Below are positions 41,940 to 51,761 of a stretch of DNA of 64,000 bases, in pieces; the stretch's first letter is position 1, and the number at the start of each line of letters is the position of its first letter. This stretch comes from Actinomycetota bacterium (GTDB taxonomy: Bacteria > Actinomycetota > Acidimicrobiia > Acidimicrobiales > MedAcidi-G1), in the NCBI GenBank assembly GCA_902634555.1, contig CACPKO010000001.1, positions 1-64,000 of the forward strand. Reading direction: 5' to 3'. The notes under the pieces are model-generated. The model worked only from the letters and a program-made list of their open reading frames with translations. It was not told the DNA's origin and made no database searches. Made by a program: the position numbers and the translations under genes.

Positions 41940-42199
41940 CCGATAAATTGCTCAAGTAAAAATCCGGCTGCAAAAAATACTGCACCTAAGACAGTAGCTA
42001 TAGCAATGCCTCCACCGACCACGATACAAACAATCAAAATGAGCGACCTTAGACGGTGCCACCACTGAATTTTGGCTTTTTCCCCGGTGGAAACTTTTCG
42101 AGGAGGTTGAAACCAAATTCCAGATAGTGCACCGATACCCCATTTTTGGTCTACACCTTTTTCAACATCACCATCTGGCGGTAATAGATTTCTTCGCAT
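41936..42199 (-). CDS. Small membrane protein (start at 42199, trimmed from the listed ORF)
   Basis: MRRNLLPPDGDVEKGVDQKWGIG...RLRSLILIVCIVVGGGIAIATVLGAVFFAAGFLLEQF; overlaps the HEAT gene by 4 bp. Confidence 0.6.
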   Translation of the reverse strand: MRRNLLPPDGDVEKGVDQKWGIGALSGIWFQPPRKVSTGEKAKIQWWHRLRSLILIVCIVVGGGIAIATVLGAVFFAAGFLLEQFIG

Positions 42200-42282
42200 G
42201 GCATGGACAGAAGACCCACCTAGTCCATTAAAAGCTTCTTTATTCAAGATTGTTTTAGTGGCAGGGAAAACAAAACGAATCA

Positions 42283-43502
42283 TGGCAGGCTTAATAGAAG
42301 TAGCACAAAACTGGATCCATAAAAATAAAATCAGAGAACAAACTCCGAAGGTAAATAAAGACATGGAAGAAGACATTAATGACAAGAATACAGGAGAGGA
42401 TGTCACACTTAAAGAAACGCCACTTGGATCTACAGTTTTAGAAGAACCAAATCAAAGAAAATGGCCTCAAATTCTTTTCCTACTGGGTCTTATCTTTGTG
42501 CTTGTTATGTCATTTGTTCAATTTCCTTACTACGCCTACGCTCCGGGCTCAGTGAATGCACTAACTGAACGCGTGGTTATTTCTGGAGCAGAAGCCTTTG
42601 AGCCCGAAGGAGAAATTCTCTTCACCACCGTTTCTCAAGATTCACAAGTTAACGGATGGGAATTTTTACAAGGAACATTTGACGAGTCAATTTTGTTAAT
42701 AGATGAAGATGTGATTCTTGGACAACGTGATCGCAGTGAAGTCCGGGCATTCAATCTTGAATTGATGAGGTCATCAAAAATGACTGCAGTCGCCGTAGCT
42801 CTTCAACACTTAGGATATGAACCTTATGTAGCGACCGGAGTTGGAATGGTAGAGGTGCAAGGCCCAGCGGAAGGTTTACTCACGACGAACGATGTCATTA
42901 TTTCAATTGCTGCTGATGACACAGAAAATTCAATGGAATGGATAGAACTCAACACATCCGAAGACCTGATTGCTAAATTACAAACCTATTCCCCAGGCGA
43001 CACTGTCGTTTTCAAGATCGAATCAGTAGAAGGAACAAATCAACGTCAAATATCTGTTGCCCTTGGATCGCGACCAGATAACCCAGACGTAGCCTTTCTC
43101 GGGATTTCAGCGCAAACAAGAATTGAAGATGCCCCAGACATGCCGTTCTCAGTTCATTTCAACACCGGAGCGGTGGGCGGTAATTCTGCGGGTCTCGCTC
43201 TTACCTTGTCTGTGCTGGATTTAGTTACCTCTGGTGAACTAACCGGAGGTTTAAAAGTTGCAACTACCGGCACTATTTCCTTAAATGGGGACGTCGGACC
43301 TATCGGTGGAATCGTACAAAAAACAATTACGGCGCGACGATCTGGCGTGGACCTTTTTATAGTTCCAACCAGTGAATATCCAGAAGCAATTAAACACGCC
43401 AAAGACCTCAACGTTGTAGGTGTAGACAACTTAGATCAAACTCTGAATGCTCTTGCTGAAGCCGGAGGTAATGCCCTCAACCTGTCTCTACCAAATAACT
43501 AA
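42283..43502 (+). CDS. PDZ-S16 (Lon-like, YlbL-type) membrane serine protease; start uncertain within 42198-42364
   Basis: TM FLLGLIFVLVMSFVQFPYYAYAPGSV; S16 Ser/Lys motifs GGNSAGLALTLSVLDLVTSGELTGG and GPIGGIVQKTITARRSGVDLFIVP. Confidence 0.88.
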
Positions 43503-43548
43503 ATCGGGTAGTGCAGTGGCTGCTTAAGACGGCGGTAGAATTCTAGAC

Positions 43549-46500
43549 ATGAGTCCCGAACCACCTCCACCACCTCCAGAACGGCCAGGTTCCTCAGAAT
43601 CTAAAGCGCGCTCAGCGTTCGGTGGCTTTATCGGCAGAGATAACGGCAGAGGAAGAAACACCGGAAAAGGACCGAGAAGGTTTAGAACAATAGCTGTCGG
43701 CATATTTGCTTTAGTTACTTTCGGTTTAATGTTCTTCCGCGGACTTGCGAGTTTTTATACTGACTTTCTCTGGTTTGATCAACTAGGGCACGGAGATGTT
43801 TTTACCTCAGTATTCGGTGCCCAAGTAGTACTTGTCTTAATCTTCACACTCCTCTTCTTTGCTCTGCTCTTTAGCAACCTAAGAGTCGCTGACCGTATAG
43901 CACCATCCGTAAGACCAGCTGGACCAGAAGAAGACATTTTGGGACGTTTCCATGAACTCGTTGGAAACCGAACTTTACGAATACAACTGCTTCTGTCCTT
44001 ACTGCTTGCTGTACTGGTAGGAATCGGAGTATCAGGGCGATGGCAAGAATGGTTACTCTTCACAAACGGTGTTGACTTTTCTACCACGGATGCACAATTC
44101 GGAAAAGACATCAGCTTTTACGTTTTCCAACTCCCTTTCCTAACCTTCGTCGTTAACTGGCTTTTCCGCAGCCTGCTCATTGTTTTTTTCATCACAGCAA
44201 TCGCCCACTATGTAAATGGTGGTATCCGTCTACAGACTTCCGGTGACAGAGTAAAACCAAAAGTAAAAGCCCACCTCTCAGTTATTCTCGCTCTTCTTGC
44301 GTTAGTCAAAGCCGCTGATTACTGGTTCGCTCGATTTGAACTCACGACCTCGACTCGAGGACATGTTGACGGCGCAAGTTACACAGACGTTAAAGCACAA
44401 TTACCCGCTACTAACCTCTTGATCCTGATTTCTTTGTTTGCAGTACTTCTTCTGTTCGTAAACATTCGACGTAAAGGATGGGTGCTGCCAACATTAGCTG
44501 TCGGTCTCTGGGCGTTCGTAGCGTTAGTAATGGGAAACATTTATCCAGCAGTGATACAAAATCTACGAGTTCAGCCCGCAGAATCAGAAAAAGAAGCTCT
44601 TTATATTGAACGCAATATTGATGCAACACGACAAGCTTTCGGCTTAGACCAAGTACTTGAAGTACAAATCGATGATTTCGATACAGAAATAACTGCAGTT
44701 GACCTTCTCTCAAATCCCTCCACTGTCCGCAACATACGAGTACTTGATCCCGTTGTCGTCCAAGGAACCTTCGACCGTCTGCAAGGCGAACGCGAGTTTT
44801 ACCGATTTTCTGACGTTCTTGACTCTGACCGATACCAAATAGATGGAGAAACAACCCAAGTGCTTCTTGGAGCACGCGAACTCGATCTAAATGAAACACG
44901 GTCATGGGAAAGTCAACATGTCGCTTTCACCCATGGATACGGATTAGCAATGGCACCAGTAAGCCGAGTAAGAGGATCCGGAGATCCAGATTTCGTAATA
45001 GGGGATCTCCCAGTTTCAATTGATGACTCGCTGGAAATAACGCTCGATAAACCTCAAATCTATATTGGGGAAGGTCTTGGCGGATATGCCGTAATAGGGG
45101 CAAGCCGAGACGAAGTTGACTTCACAGACGAAAATCAGGAAACTCAAGATGTTCGATACGACGAAATTGATGGCCAAGGCGGAGTAGAAATAAACTCCTT
45201 CTTACGCAAAGCCGCATTTGCATTACGATTCGGCCAAATCGAACCATTAATCTCTAATTTCTTAACTGATGAATCACGAATAATTTATGTCAGAGATGTT
45301 CGAGACAGAGTCGAGAAACTAGCACCATTCCTCAAATTTGATGCCGACCCATATCCCGTGATCCTTGACGGAAGACTGGTCTACGTAGTTGACGGCTACA
45401 CCACAACAGATCGCTACCCATATGCACAACGGGCACCAGTATCTGATTTAGATTCCGACAGCGGTCTACGTGACAGGTTCAACTATGTGCGTAATTCAGT
45501 TAAAGCAGTCGTTGATGCATTTGACGGAGATGTGAAATTTTATGTCGTTGATCCAGATGACCCCATCATTCAGGCATACCAATCAGCCTTTAGTGGCCTT
45601 TTTTCTCCAGCTTCAGAAATGCCACAATTACTCAATGACCACCTTCGATATCCAGAAGATATGTTCCGTGTTCAATCAGAACTCTGGGGCTCATACCACG
45701 TAGAAGAAACAGAAAACTTTTACCAACGAGCCTCTGAATGGGCAATCTCTCAAGACCCAGGCCGCAGCGGTGAAGGAGCAGCCAACTTGGCACTTGTTGA
45801 CAGTCAAGGAGTGAGAATAGGCACACGAGATGTTCGCATGTCGCCATATAGAACAATCGTTAACTTATCTGACTCCGAAGAAGCAGAATTTGTCATTTTA
45901 CGAGCCTTCGTGCCTCTTGATGAAGAAGACGCGCGTAAAGAACTTGCCGCCTATGTAGTAGGTCGCAGTGACGGAGAACATGCTGGAGAACTCGTGGTGT
46001 ACCGTCCTCCAACTTCAAACTTTGATGGTCCGGCGCTAGCCGAAGAACGAATCCGTAACGACGAAGCAGTCGCCAGCCTCCAAACCTTGCTTAGCCAACG
46101 CGGATCAGACGTCCTATTTGGCGAACTGCTTCTTGTCCCAATAGAGAATTCAATACTTTATGTTCGCCCGCTTTACGTACAAGCAGATGGTGACTCAACT
46201 GTTCCTGAATTGGAACGTGTCATTGTAGTTGCCGGGGAAAAAGTCGTAATGGAAGATACTCTTCAAAAAGCACTTGAAGAACTTACCGGACAAAGCCTCA
46301 GTACCTTGTTCCCCGCTCAGGGATCGATAAGCACACCGATCGTCCAATCAGAAACAACACCCGAAGACACTGGCGCGGAAGAACCGCCTGAACCGATTTC
46401 CCAAGACTTAAACGCTGTTGTTCAAGAAATAGAACAACTTCAAGTTGCAGCTGCCCAGGCGTTAGCTGAAAATCCTCCAGACTGGCTGGAGTTCGGTGAA

Positions 46501-46557
46501 ATTCAAAGTCAGATACAAGACTTACTTACTTCGTTAACCACCGCATCAGAAAATTAG
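43549..46557 (+). CDS. UPF0182 family large membrane protein
   Basis: DFLWFDQLGHGDVFTSVFGAQVVL; HLSVILALLALVKAADYWFARFELTTSTRGHVDGASYTDVKAQLPA; YIERNIDATRQAFGL. Confidence 0.94.
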   Translation: MSPEPPPPPPERPGSSESKARSAFGGFIGRDNGRGRNTGKGPRRFRTIAVGIFALVTFGLMFFRGLASFYTDFLWFDQLGHGDVFTSVFGAQVVLVLIFTLLFFALLFSNLRVADRIAPSVRPAGPEEDILGRFHELVGNRTLRIQLLLSLLLAVLVGIGVSGRWQEWLLFTNGVDFSTTDAQFGKDISFYVFQLPFLTFVVNWLFRSLLIVFFITAIAHYVNGGIRLQTSGDRVKPKVKAHLSVILALLALVKAADYWFARFELTTSTRGHVDGASYTDVKAQLPATNLLILISLFAVLLLFVNIRRKGWVLPTLAVGLWAFVALVMGNIYPAVIQNLRVQPAESEKEALYIERNIDATRQAFGLDQVLEVQIDDFDTEITAVDLLSNPSTVRNIRVLDPVVVQGTFDRLQGEREFYRFSDVLDSDRYQIDGETTQVLLGARELDLNETRSWESQHVAFTHGYGLAMAPVSRVRGSGDPDFVIGDLPVSIDDSLEITLDKPQIYIGEGLGGYAVIGASRDEVDFTDENQETQDVRYDEIDGQGGVEINSFLRKAAFALRFGQIEPLISNFLTDESRIIYVRDVRDRVEKLAPFLKFDADPYPVILDGRLVYVVDGYTTTDRYPYAQRAPVSDLDSDSGLRDRFNYVRNSVKAVVDAFDGDVKFYVVDPDDPIIQAYQSAFSGLFSPASEMPQLLNDHLRYPEDMFRVQSELWGSYHVEETENFYQRASEWAISQDPGRSGEGAANLALVDSQGVRIGTRDVRMSPYRTIVNLSDSEEAEFVILRAFVPLDEEDARKELAAYVVGRSDGEHAGELVVYRPPTSNFDGPALAEERIRNDEAVASLQTLLSQRGSDVLFGELLLVPIENSILYVRPLYVQADGDSTVPELERVIVVAGEKVVMEDTLQKALEELTGQSLSTLFPAQGSISTPIVQSETTPEDTGAEEPPEPISQDLNAVVQEIEQLQVAAAQALAENPPDWLEFGEIQSQIQDLLTSLTTASEN

Positions 46558-46558
46558 T

Positions 46559-47011
46559 TCAGTCAGCAGGCTGCCAGCCATCGAGACGACGACCAGTGGA
46601 AGAAGAATCTTCAGCCCTAACTGGAGAATCAGCACTTAAGTCTTTGAAACTCTCATCGCTGGCTAAATCTGGTGATATGTGCGTGGCATCAATGGGTTCA
46701 AAACGGCTAGCTAAATCTGCGATTTGACCTTTTAACTCAACACTGACACGTGTAATTTCTCCAGAAAGTCGAGCAGTATGTACACGTAAATCCATGAGAG
46801 TTTCCTCATCACCTTCATCGGCTTCAGATCCGAAAGCATCAAACTTATGCTCTAAAAGGCTTATTCTTTCGTCTAAGTCCCTTAAACCATTGGCTAAATC
46901 CAACAAAATTTGATCGGCGATCGGTTCCCCTTCAGAGGATTGAATAGCAGAAGAACTCGCTCCCGTTCGGCCATCCCGCTTCTTATTTCTTTTACCTAAT
47001 TTCTTCGCCAT
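46559..47011 (-). CDS. Coiled-coil hypothetical protein
   Basis: Basic N-terminus MAKKLGKRNKKRDGR, then heptad-rich LANGLRDLDERISLLEHKFDAFG. Confidence 0.6.
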   Translation of the reverse strand: MAKKLGKRNKKRDGRTGASSSAIQSSEGEPIADQILLDLANGLRDLDERISLLEHKFDAFGSEADEGDEETLMDLRVHTARLSGEITRVSVELKGQIADLASRFEPIDATHISPDLASDESFKDLSADSPVRAEDSSSTGRRLDGWQPAD

Positions 47012-47092
47012 ATAACGATGGTAGTACTCCAGAGATAGTGAACGGGACCAGTCCGCGATAACAGGCCAAAAGAAGATAGGTACGATAGAGAT

Positions 47093-48043
47093 ATGAACAA
47101 ACCATCCAAACTACGCGGATCAAAGATTCGTTTAGTTTTATTTGTTTCACTCCTCGGATTAGTTTCATGCGCCAGTTATGACGGGCGATCAATGAAAGGG
47201 GAGAACCCAACAGACACTCTCGATGTCCTTGTCGTCATGGATGATGAATCTGAAAATCAGAAAAACACTTTCTCTAAACCCTCAACGACTCAACTAGACG
47301 ACTTTTCAAACCAACCTAATGGAGAGAAAGGTGAACCGAATTTAGACCTTGATCCATTTCAAGGAATAGGAGGAGAATCAGGCATAAATTTAGAAACCCT
47401 TTCCGGCACAATTGGAGAAATCGGCTCTTATGAACTTTCCTTCCCGCAAATTTCTGACACTCCGTCTGATTTTGCTATCAACGGAGCAATACAGTCCGTG
47501 GCGGACAAAATTTATCTTAATTTCGCAGCAGAACTTTCCGAAATGCTAAACGAAGGCACCCCTATGGGATCAAGTGACCTTGTGGGTGAAGGAAGAATTA
47601 TTTTCAACAACGGATATTTGCTAAGTGTTTTATTTGAAGGGTCTACCGATTGGGGAGGAGCTGCGAGTCAACAACTCTGGGCAGATTCAATAATGATTGA
47701 CCTTTCAAACGGCCAAGTATTAACCTCGGAAAATTTGTTCCAACTTGAAATCACTACAGACTGGAAAGAAGTACTAGCAGAAAAATCATATGACTTACTC
47801 ATGGAACGTTTAGGCTCCGAAATGGTTTGGGATGAAGGACTGCTCCCCACTGGAGAAAATTTCAATAACATACTGGTTACTCAACCAGGACTCCTCATTA
47901 TTTTTGACCAGTATCAAGTCGCAGCCGGAATTGCTGGAACACCGACTGTGATCATCCCATGGGTTGAAATAGCAGCGATCATCAACCCTCAAAGCAGAAT
48001 CGGGGAACTTGTAATCGCAGGCGGTTCCTTAGAAGTCAACTAA
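47093..48043 (+). CDS. Putative lipoprotein with a DUF3298/RsiV-like domain
   Basis: Lipobox-like LLGLVSC; GSYELSFPQISDTPSDFAINGAIQS; STDWGGAASQQLWADSIMIDLSNGQVLTSENLF. Confidence 0.7.
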   Translation: MNKPSKLRGSKIRLVLFVSLLGLVSCASYDGRSMKGENPTDTLDVLVVMDDESENQKNTFSKPSTTQLDDFSNQPNGEKGEPNLDLDPFQGIGGESGINLETLSGTIGEIGSYELSFPQISDTPSDFAINGAIQSVADKIYLNFAAELSEMLNEGTPMGSSDLVGEGRIIFNNGYLLSVLFEGSTDWGGAASQQLWADSIMIDLSNGQVLTSENLFQLEITTDWKEVLAEKSYDLLMERLGSEMVWDEGLLPTGENFNNILVTQPGLLIIFDQYQVAAGIAGTPTVIIPWVEIAAIINPQSRIGELVIAGGSLEVN

Positions 48044-49622
48044 GGCCAAGTCGGACAAACTGTTCATCCGGAGCTTCAACTTCCTCCAGAGCATGATGCA
48101 ACAACTCTTCATAATGATGGGCCCGTTCGGAGTCAACAAGATTTTCGGTTTCTTGTTCATCTTCATAATCAAACAAATACGATTTGTCTCCAGCCCCTCT
48201 ACCAGCAAGAAGTACCGCCCGATTTGATAACTCTTGACCTGAAAGTGGCTGGCGAATAACCGGAATCTCACTACCAGGCATCCGATCCAACCAAGCACGA
48301 CCATCAGGCCGTGGCAAACCAGCATTTGGGAATATATGCATCGGCATCGTTGACCAACGATTCGACCAGATACTGATATCGCCAACAGGCCCTTCTGCTC
48401 CCCGAATATATTTACCTTCGGAATCAATCACATTTACTTCAAGCCCAAAATATCCCTGAAGCATGTAATCTCTCGCGCTTTGCTCCTGTCCTTCAATAAC
48501 AGACCGCAAAGAAACGCCATGAGTCCGATGCTCTACATCTAGATTAAATAAGTCCACAAGAGTTGCATGAACATCAACACTTGTAGTCAATGCTTGACGG
48601 CTGCCGGCTTTAACTCCTGGCCAATGCACCAGCATCGGGATATGACCAAGCAAGTTAAATATTGGAGACATTGGTTTACCAAAGGTTTCGTCTCGTTCAC
48701 CTAAGTAATGGCCATGATCAGTAACAATAAAAAGAGCAGTGTCGTCCCACAAATTATTGCGATCCATAGCATCTAAAATTTTTCCAAACCAGTGATCAAT
48801 CATGGAGAGTTTCGCACCGTAATTAGCCCGTACTTGAAATGCTTGCTCTTCAGTTAGCACCCCTTTTTCAATTGCTTTTTGCATATACGGAGGCCAAATA
48901 ATGAGGTCTTCGTCGCGTTGGTCATGATATTTGTAAGCCCATGGTTCTGGAGTGTCAAATGGTTCATGAGGGTCAAATTCGTCAACGAAAAGAAAAAACC
49001 TTTCATGCTGGTTAGCGTTCCGATCTAACCAATCCGCGGTTGCTTGCATGGTACGTGGGCCAGGAAAATCTGTTTCTTTCTTAAAGTAGGTACGGGACGT
49101 GTCGTAAGGGCGGCGGAACCATCCTTCAGTTGAAGGTAACGCAGGTGTCCCCACCCAGCTAGGGTCATCGCAAAGTCGCCAAGGGTCTCCTTCATGTCCA
49201 CGCATGTAATCCCACATGCCGAAATCAGTGTGATAATTTTCTCCACCGGATTCAAAAAGGTGCGGGTGATCAGATATCAGACCGGTTGCCACTCCCTTCA
49301 TTTTCATCGAATGAGCAATATTTGACTCCCATAGCTCAATAGATCCCCAAGGTTTCCAAAGAAAATCCCACGCTCCACAGAGAATGTCGTGACGGGCAGG
49401 CATGCAGGGAAGCGAAGCCGAATAGTGGCGATCAAATCTCAAACCACGTGCAGCAAGCCGGTCAAGGTTCGGTGTCTCAAACTCGTCTCCTCCATAGCAA
49501 CCCAGCATGCGTCGGTTAAGGCTGTCAAGGAGAACAACAATCGCGTTCCTCGGGCCAGAACCTGGTTCATATTTATCAGCGGTTGGCTGTTCAAAGAGGT
49601 AAGGATGAGCGATTTCGGTCAT
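48036..49622 (-). CDS. Sulfatase family protein
   Basis: NAIVVLLDSLNRRMLGCYGGDEFETPNLDRLAARGLRFDRHYSASLPCMPARHDILCG with CxPxR motif; FIVTDHGHYLGERDETFGKP. Confidence 0.93.
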   Translation of the reverse strand: MTEIAHPYLFEQPTADKYEPGSGPRNAIVVLLDSLNRRMLGCYGGDEFETPNLDRLAARGLRFDRHYSASLPCMPARHDILCGAWDFLWKPWGSIELWESNIAHSMKMKGVATGLISDHPHLFESGGENYHTDFGMWDYMRGHEGDPWRLCDDPSWVGTPALPSTEGWFRRPYDTSRTYFKKETDFPGPRTMQATADWLDRNANQHERFFLFVDEFDPHEPFDTPEPWAYKYHDQRDEDLIIWPPYMQKAIEKGVLTEEQAFQVRANYGAKLSMIDHWFGKILDAMDRNNLWDDTALFIVTDHGHYLGERDETFGKPMSPIFNLLGHIPMLVHWPGVKAGSRQALTTSVDVHATLVDLFNLDVEHRTHGVSLRSVIEGQEQSARDYMLQGYFGLEVNVIDSEGKYIRGAEGPVGDISIWSNRWSTMPMHIFPNAGLPRPDGRAWLDRMPGSEIPVIRQPLSGQELSNRAVLLAGRGAGDKSYLFDYEDEQETENLVDSERAHHYEELLHHALEEVEAPDEQFVRLGLS

Positions 49623-49680
49623 GTATTTATATTCTCACGTCTAAACACTTTGCTGCGTATTGGCGGTACTGTCTTAATTT

Positions 49681-50109
49681 ATGCGAGAAGAAAGAAAAGC
49701 TGAGCGACTCCACATGCTCAGAACCACAGGCATGGACGGGGTGAGTGGGACCAGAGTCATTCTTCGAGGCTTATTTATGGCCTGCGCTGCTTGTGGAAGC
49801 CGCGGGTTGTTTCATCATTGGTGGAAAATGAGGGAATCCTGTCCAAAATGTGCTTTGGTCTTTGACCGGTCAGACGGTTACTGGATAGGAGCAGTTGCCG
49901 TTAACACAATGATGAGCGCATTTTTGCTTCTTGTCACTGTGGTTGTCTCATTTCTACTTGCTTTACCGGACCCGCAATGGCAACCCGTTCTTATCCCATC
50001 AGTAGTAGTCGGGGTTATAGCTCCAGTGTTTCTTGATCCGATTTCGCGAACTTTTTGGACATCTATGGTCGCTCTTGGTCGCCCGCCTGGAAAACGTGAT
50101 GAAAATTAA
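49681..50109 (+). CDS. DUF983 family protein
   Basis: RGLFMACAACGSRGLFHHWWKMRESCPKCALVFDRSDGYWIGAVAVN plus two TMs. Confidence 0.82.
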   Translation: MREERKAERLHMLRTTGMDGVSGTRVILRGLFMACAACGSRGLFHHWWKMRESCPKCALVFDRSDGYWIGAVAVNTMMSAFLLLVTVVVSFLLALPDPQWQPVLIPSVVVGVIAPVFLDPISRTFWTSMVALGRPPGKRDEN

Positions 50110-50134
50110 CGAAGCAGGATGTTAGGTTCAAACT

Positions 50135-51136
50135 GTGGAAGTTGACGGCTATAACACTGGACCTGAAGCTGACGAGATGAATGAATTTTTGGCTGCAGCT
50201 TATGAATCGGTTATACATGATCCGCCAGGGTGGAGAGAATATCTTAAAAGTGTTCACCGAGAAGTAGGAGCCTTTAGAGAAAAAAGCCTTAAATCGTACC
50301 TTCGGGGCAGGAAGTTCCCAGCGGATCTCAGACAAGCGGATCTTCGGTGGGTGAGGATTCACAAACTAAATCTTGCTGGAGCGGATCTTACTGGAGCGAA
50401 CCTGAGTCCTTCGAACTTTGAAAAAGCGAACCTGATTGAGGCAAACCTTCTTGACGCAGTCCTTAGCGGGGTAACGCTCGCCAACGCGAACTTCACCGGA
50501 GCGAACCTTACCGAAACAGATCTTTACGGAGCGACCCTCATTGGAGCAAATTTTTCAGGAGCGAACCTTACCGGAGCACGTCTCGAATTGGCGGACCTCA
50601 TGAAAGCGAACTTCGAAGGAGCGAATTTAGAAGGAGCGAATCTTAAAAGTGAATGTTTCAGAGGGGCGATTTTTGCCGGAGCGAACCTCTCAGGTGCGGA
50701 CCTCAAAGGAACAGACCTCATGCAAGCAAACTTCGAAGGAGCGAACCTTGCAGGAGCGGACTTGTCTGGTGCAACATTCAGTGACGGTGTGCTTTACGCA
50801 GCGAACTTCGCCAGAGCAAACCTCTCAGAGGCGGACCTTTCAGGTGCGAAACTTTCGATTACAGGGCGATATGCATCAATCATTAGTAGACGCGACCCGC
50901 ATACTAAAAAGTTTTTACGAACCAAAGTGCTCGTTAAAGGAGTGAATCTCAAAGGAGCGAACCTTGCCGGAGCGAACCTTGTCGGAGCGAATTTCACTGA
51001 TGACTATGAGCCAGGTCCCGACGACCTTGAAATAAACGTTGGTGGCTTAGAAAACCTTAAAGGGACGAACTTTCAAGGAGCAGTTTGGGATGAGTCAACG
51101 ATTTGGCCTGAAGGATTCACCCCACCCGAACAATAA
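50135..51136 (+). CDS. Pentapeptide-repeat protein (GTG start)
   Basis: Multiple A(N/D)LxG/xAN repeats (LAGADLTGANLSPSNFEKANLIEANL...), ending TIWPEGFTPPEQ. Confidence 0.92.
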   Translation: MEVDGYNTGPEADEMNEFLAAAYESVIHDPPGWREYLKSVHREVGAFREKSLKSYLRGRKFPADLRQADLRWVRIHKLNLAGADLTGANLSPSNFEKANLIEANLLDAVLSGVTLANANFTGANLTETDLYGATLIGANFSGANLTGARLELADLMKANFEGANLEGANLKSECFRGAIFAGANLSGADLKGTDLMQANFEGANLAGADLSGATFSDGVLYAANFARANLSEADLSGAKLSITGRYASIISRRDPHTKKFLRTKVLVKGVNLKGANLAGANLVGANFTDDYEPGPDDLEINVGGLENLKGTNFQGAVWDESTIWPEGFTPPEQ

Positions 51137-51157
51137 AACATGTGTTAAGTTCAAATT

Positions 51158-51229
51158 GTGGAAGTTAACGGTTACAAGATTCAACTACTTAACGAAGTCA
51201 AGAGAATCGATTCTCTAGTGAGCGTTTAG
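51158..51229 (+). pseudogene. Decayed duplicate of the 5' end of the upstream pentapeptide gene
   Basis: gttaagttcaaattGTGGAAGTTAACGGTTACAAG matches gttaggttcaaactGTGGAAGTTGACGGCTATAAC at 50121-50155; frame ends after 23 codons (VEVNGYKIQLLNEVKRIDSLVSV*). Confidence 0.7.
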
Positions 51230-51233
51230 TTTA

Positions 51234-51755
51234 GTGTCCAAGGGGATCAAGAAGAGTAGGTCTCGTGCGACGCGACCTGATCGCACTATTGGTTATGGAG
51301 CGAACCTTAAGGGCGGGAGATTTGGAGGAGCGAATCTTGAAGGATGGAGCCTCGCCGGAAAGAACTTCGCCGGAGCGGACTTTAGTGGAGCGAATCTTAA
51401 TGAAGCGAATCTTGAAGGAGCGAATCTTGAAAGTGTGACCCTTCATCAAGCGACCCTTATCGGAGCGAACCTTATCGGAGCGAACCTTAAAGGAGCGAAG
51501 TTTATCCATGCGAATCTTGAAGGAGCGAATCTTGAAGGAGCGAATCTTGAAGGAGCGAAGCTTAAAGGAGCGAAACTTAGAGGAGCGAATCTTAAAGGAG
51601 CGAATCTTGAAGGAGCGAAACTCCAGGGAGTGGACCTTAGTGGGGTGGACCTTCGAGAAGCGAACCTCAGGGTTGGGCTTCCTGAAGAGTTTTGGAATGA
51701 GTTAACGGTGTGGCCTGAAGGATTCACCCCACCTGAAAAACCTTCTGATCCGTAA
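51234..51755 (+). CDS. Pentapeptide-repeat protein, paralogue of the preceding gene
   Basis: ANLEGANLEGANLEGAKLKGAKLRGANLKGANLEGA; C-terminus VWPEGFTPPE shared with the upstream gene. Confidence 0.9.
   Translation: MSKGIKKSRSRATRPDRTIGYGANLKGGRFGGANLEGWSLAGKNFAGADFSGANLNEANLEGANLESVTLHQATLIGANLIGANLKGAKFIHANLEGANLEGANLEGAKLKGAKLRGANLKGANLEGAKLQGVDLSGVDLREANLRVGLPEEFWNELTVWPEGFTPPEKPSDP
51510..51554 (+). repeat. Three perfect 15-bp tandem repeats inside the pentapeptide gene
   Basis: gcgaatcttgaagga x3, flanked by further diverged 15-mers. Confidence 0.95.
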
Positions 51756-51761
51756 ATAGAT

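Noticed and set aside
44411-44905. 164-aa minus-strand ORF
   Set aside because: Antisense to UPF0182; no recognisable domain.
50350-51665. Possible CRISPR-like or other repeat array
   Set aside because: The period is 15 bp with no unique spacers and it encodes canonical A(N/D)LxG pentapeptides in frame.
51231-51727. Antisense ORFs with striking RFAPL/KIRS-type repeats (51231..51509 - and 51446..51727 -), and similar ones at 50524..50721 - and 50794..50997 -
   Set aside because: Their periodicity is the reverse complement of the 15-bp pentapeptide-coding repeat; no independent coding evidence.
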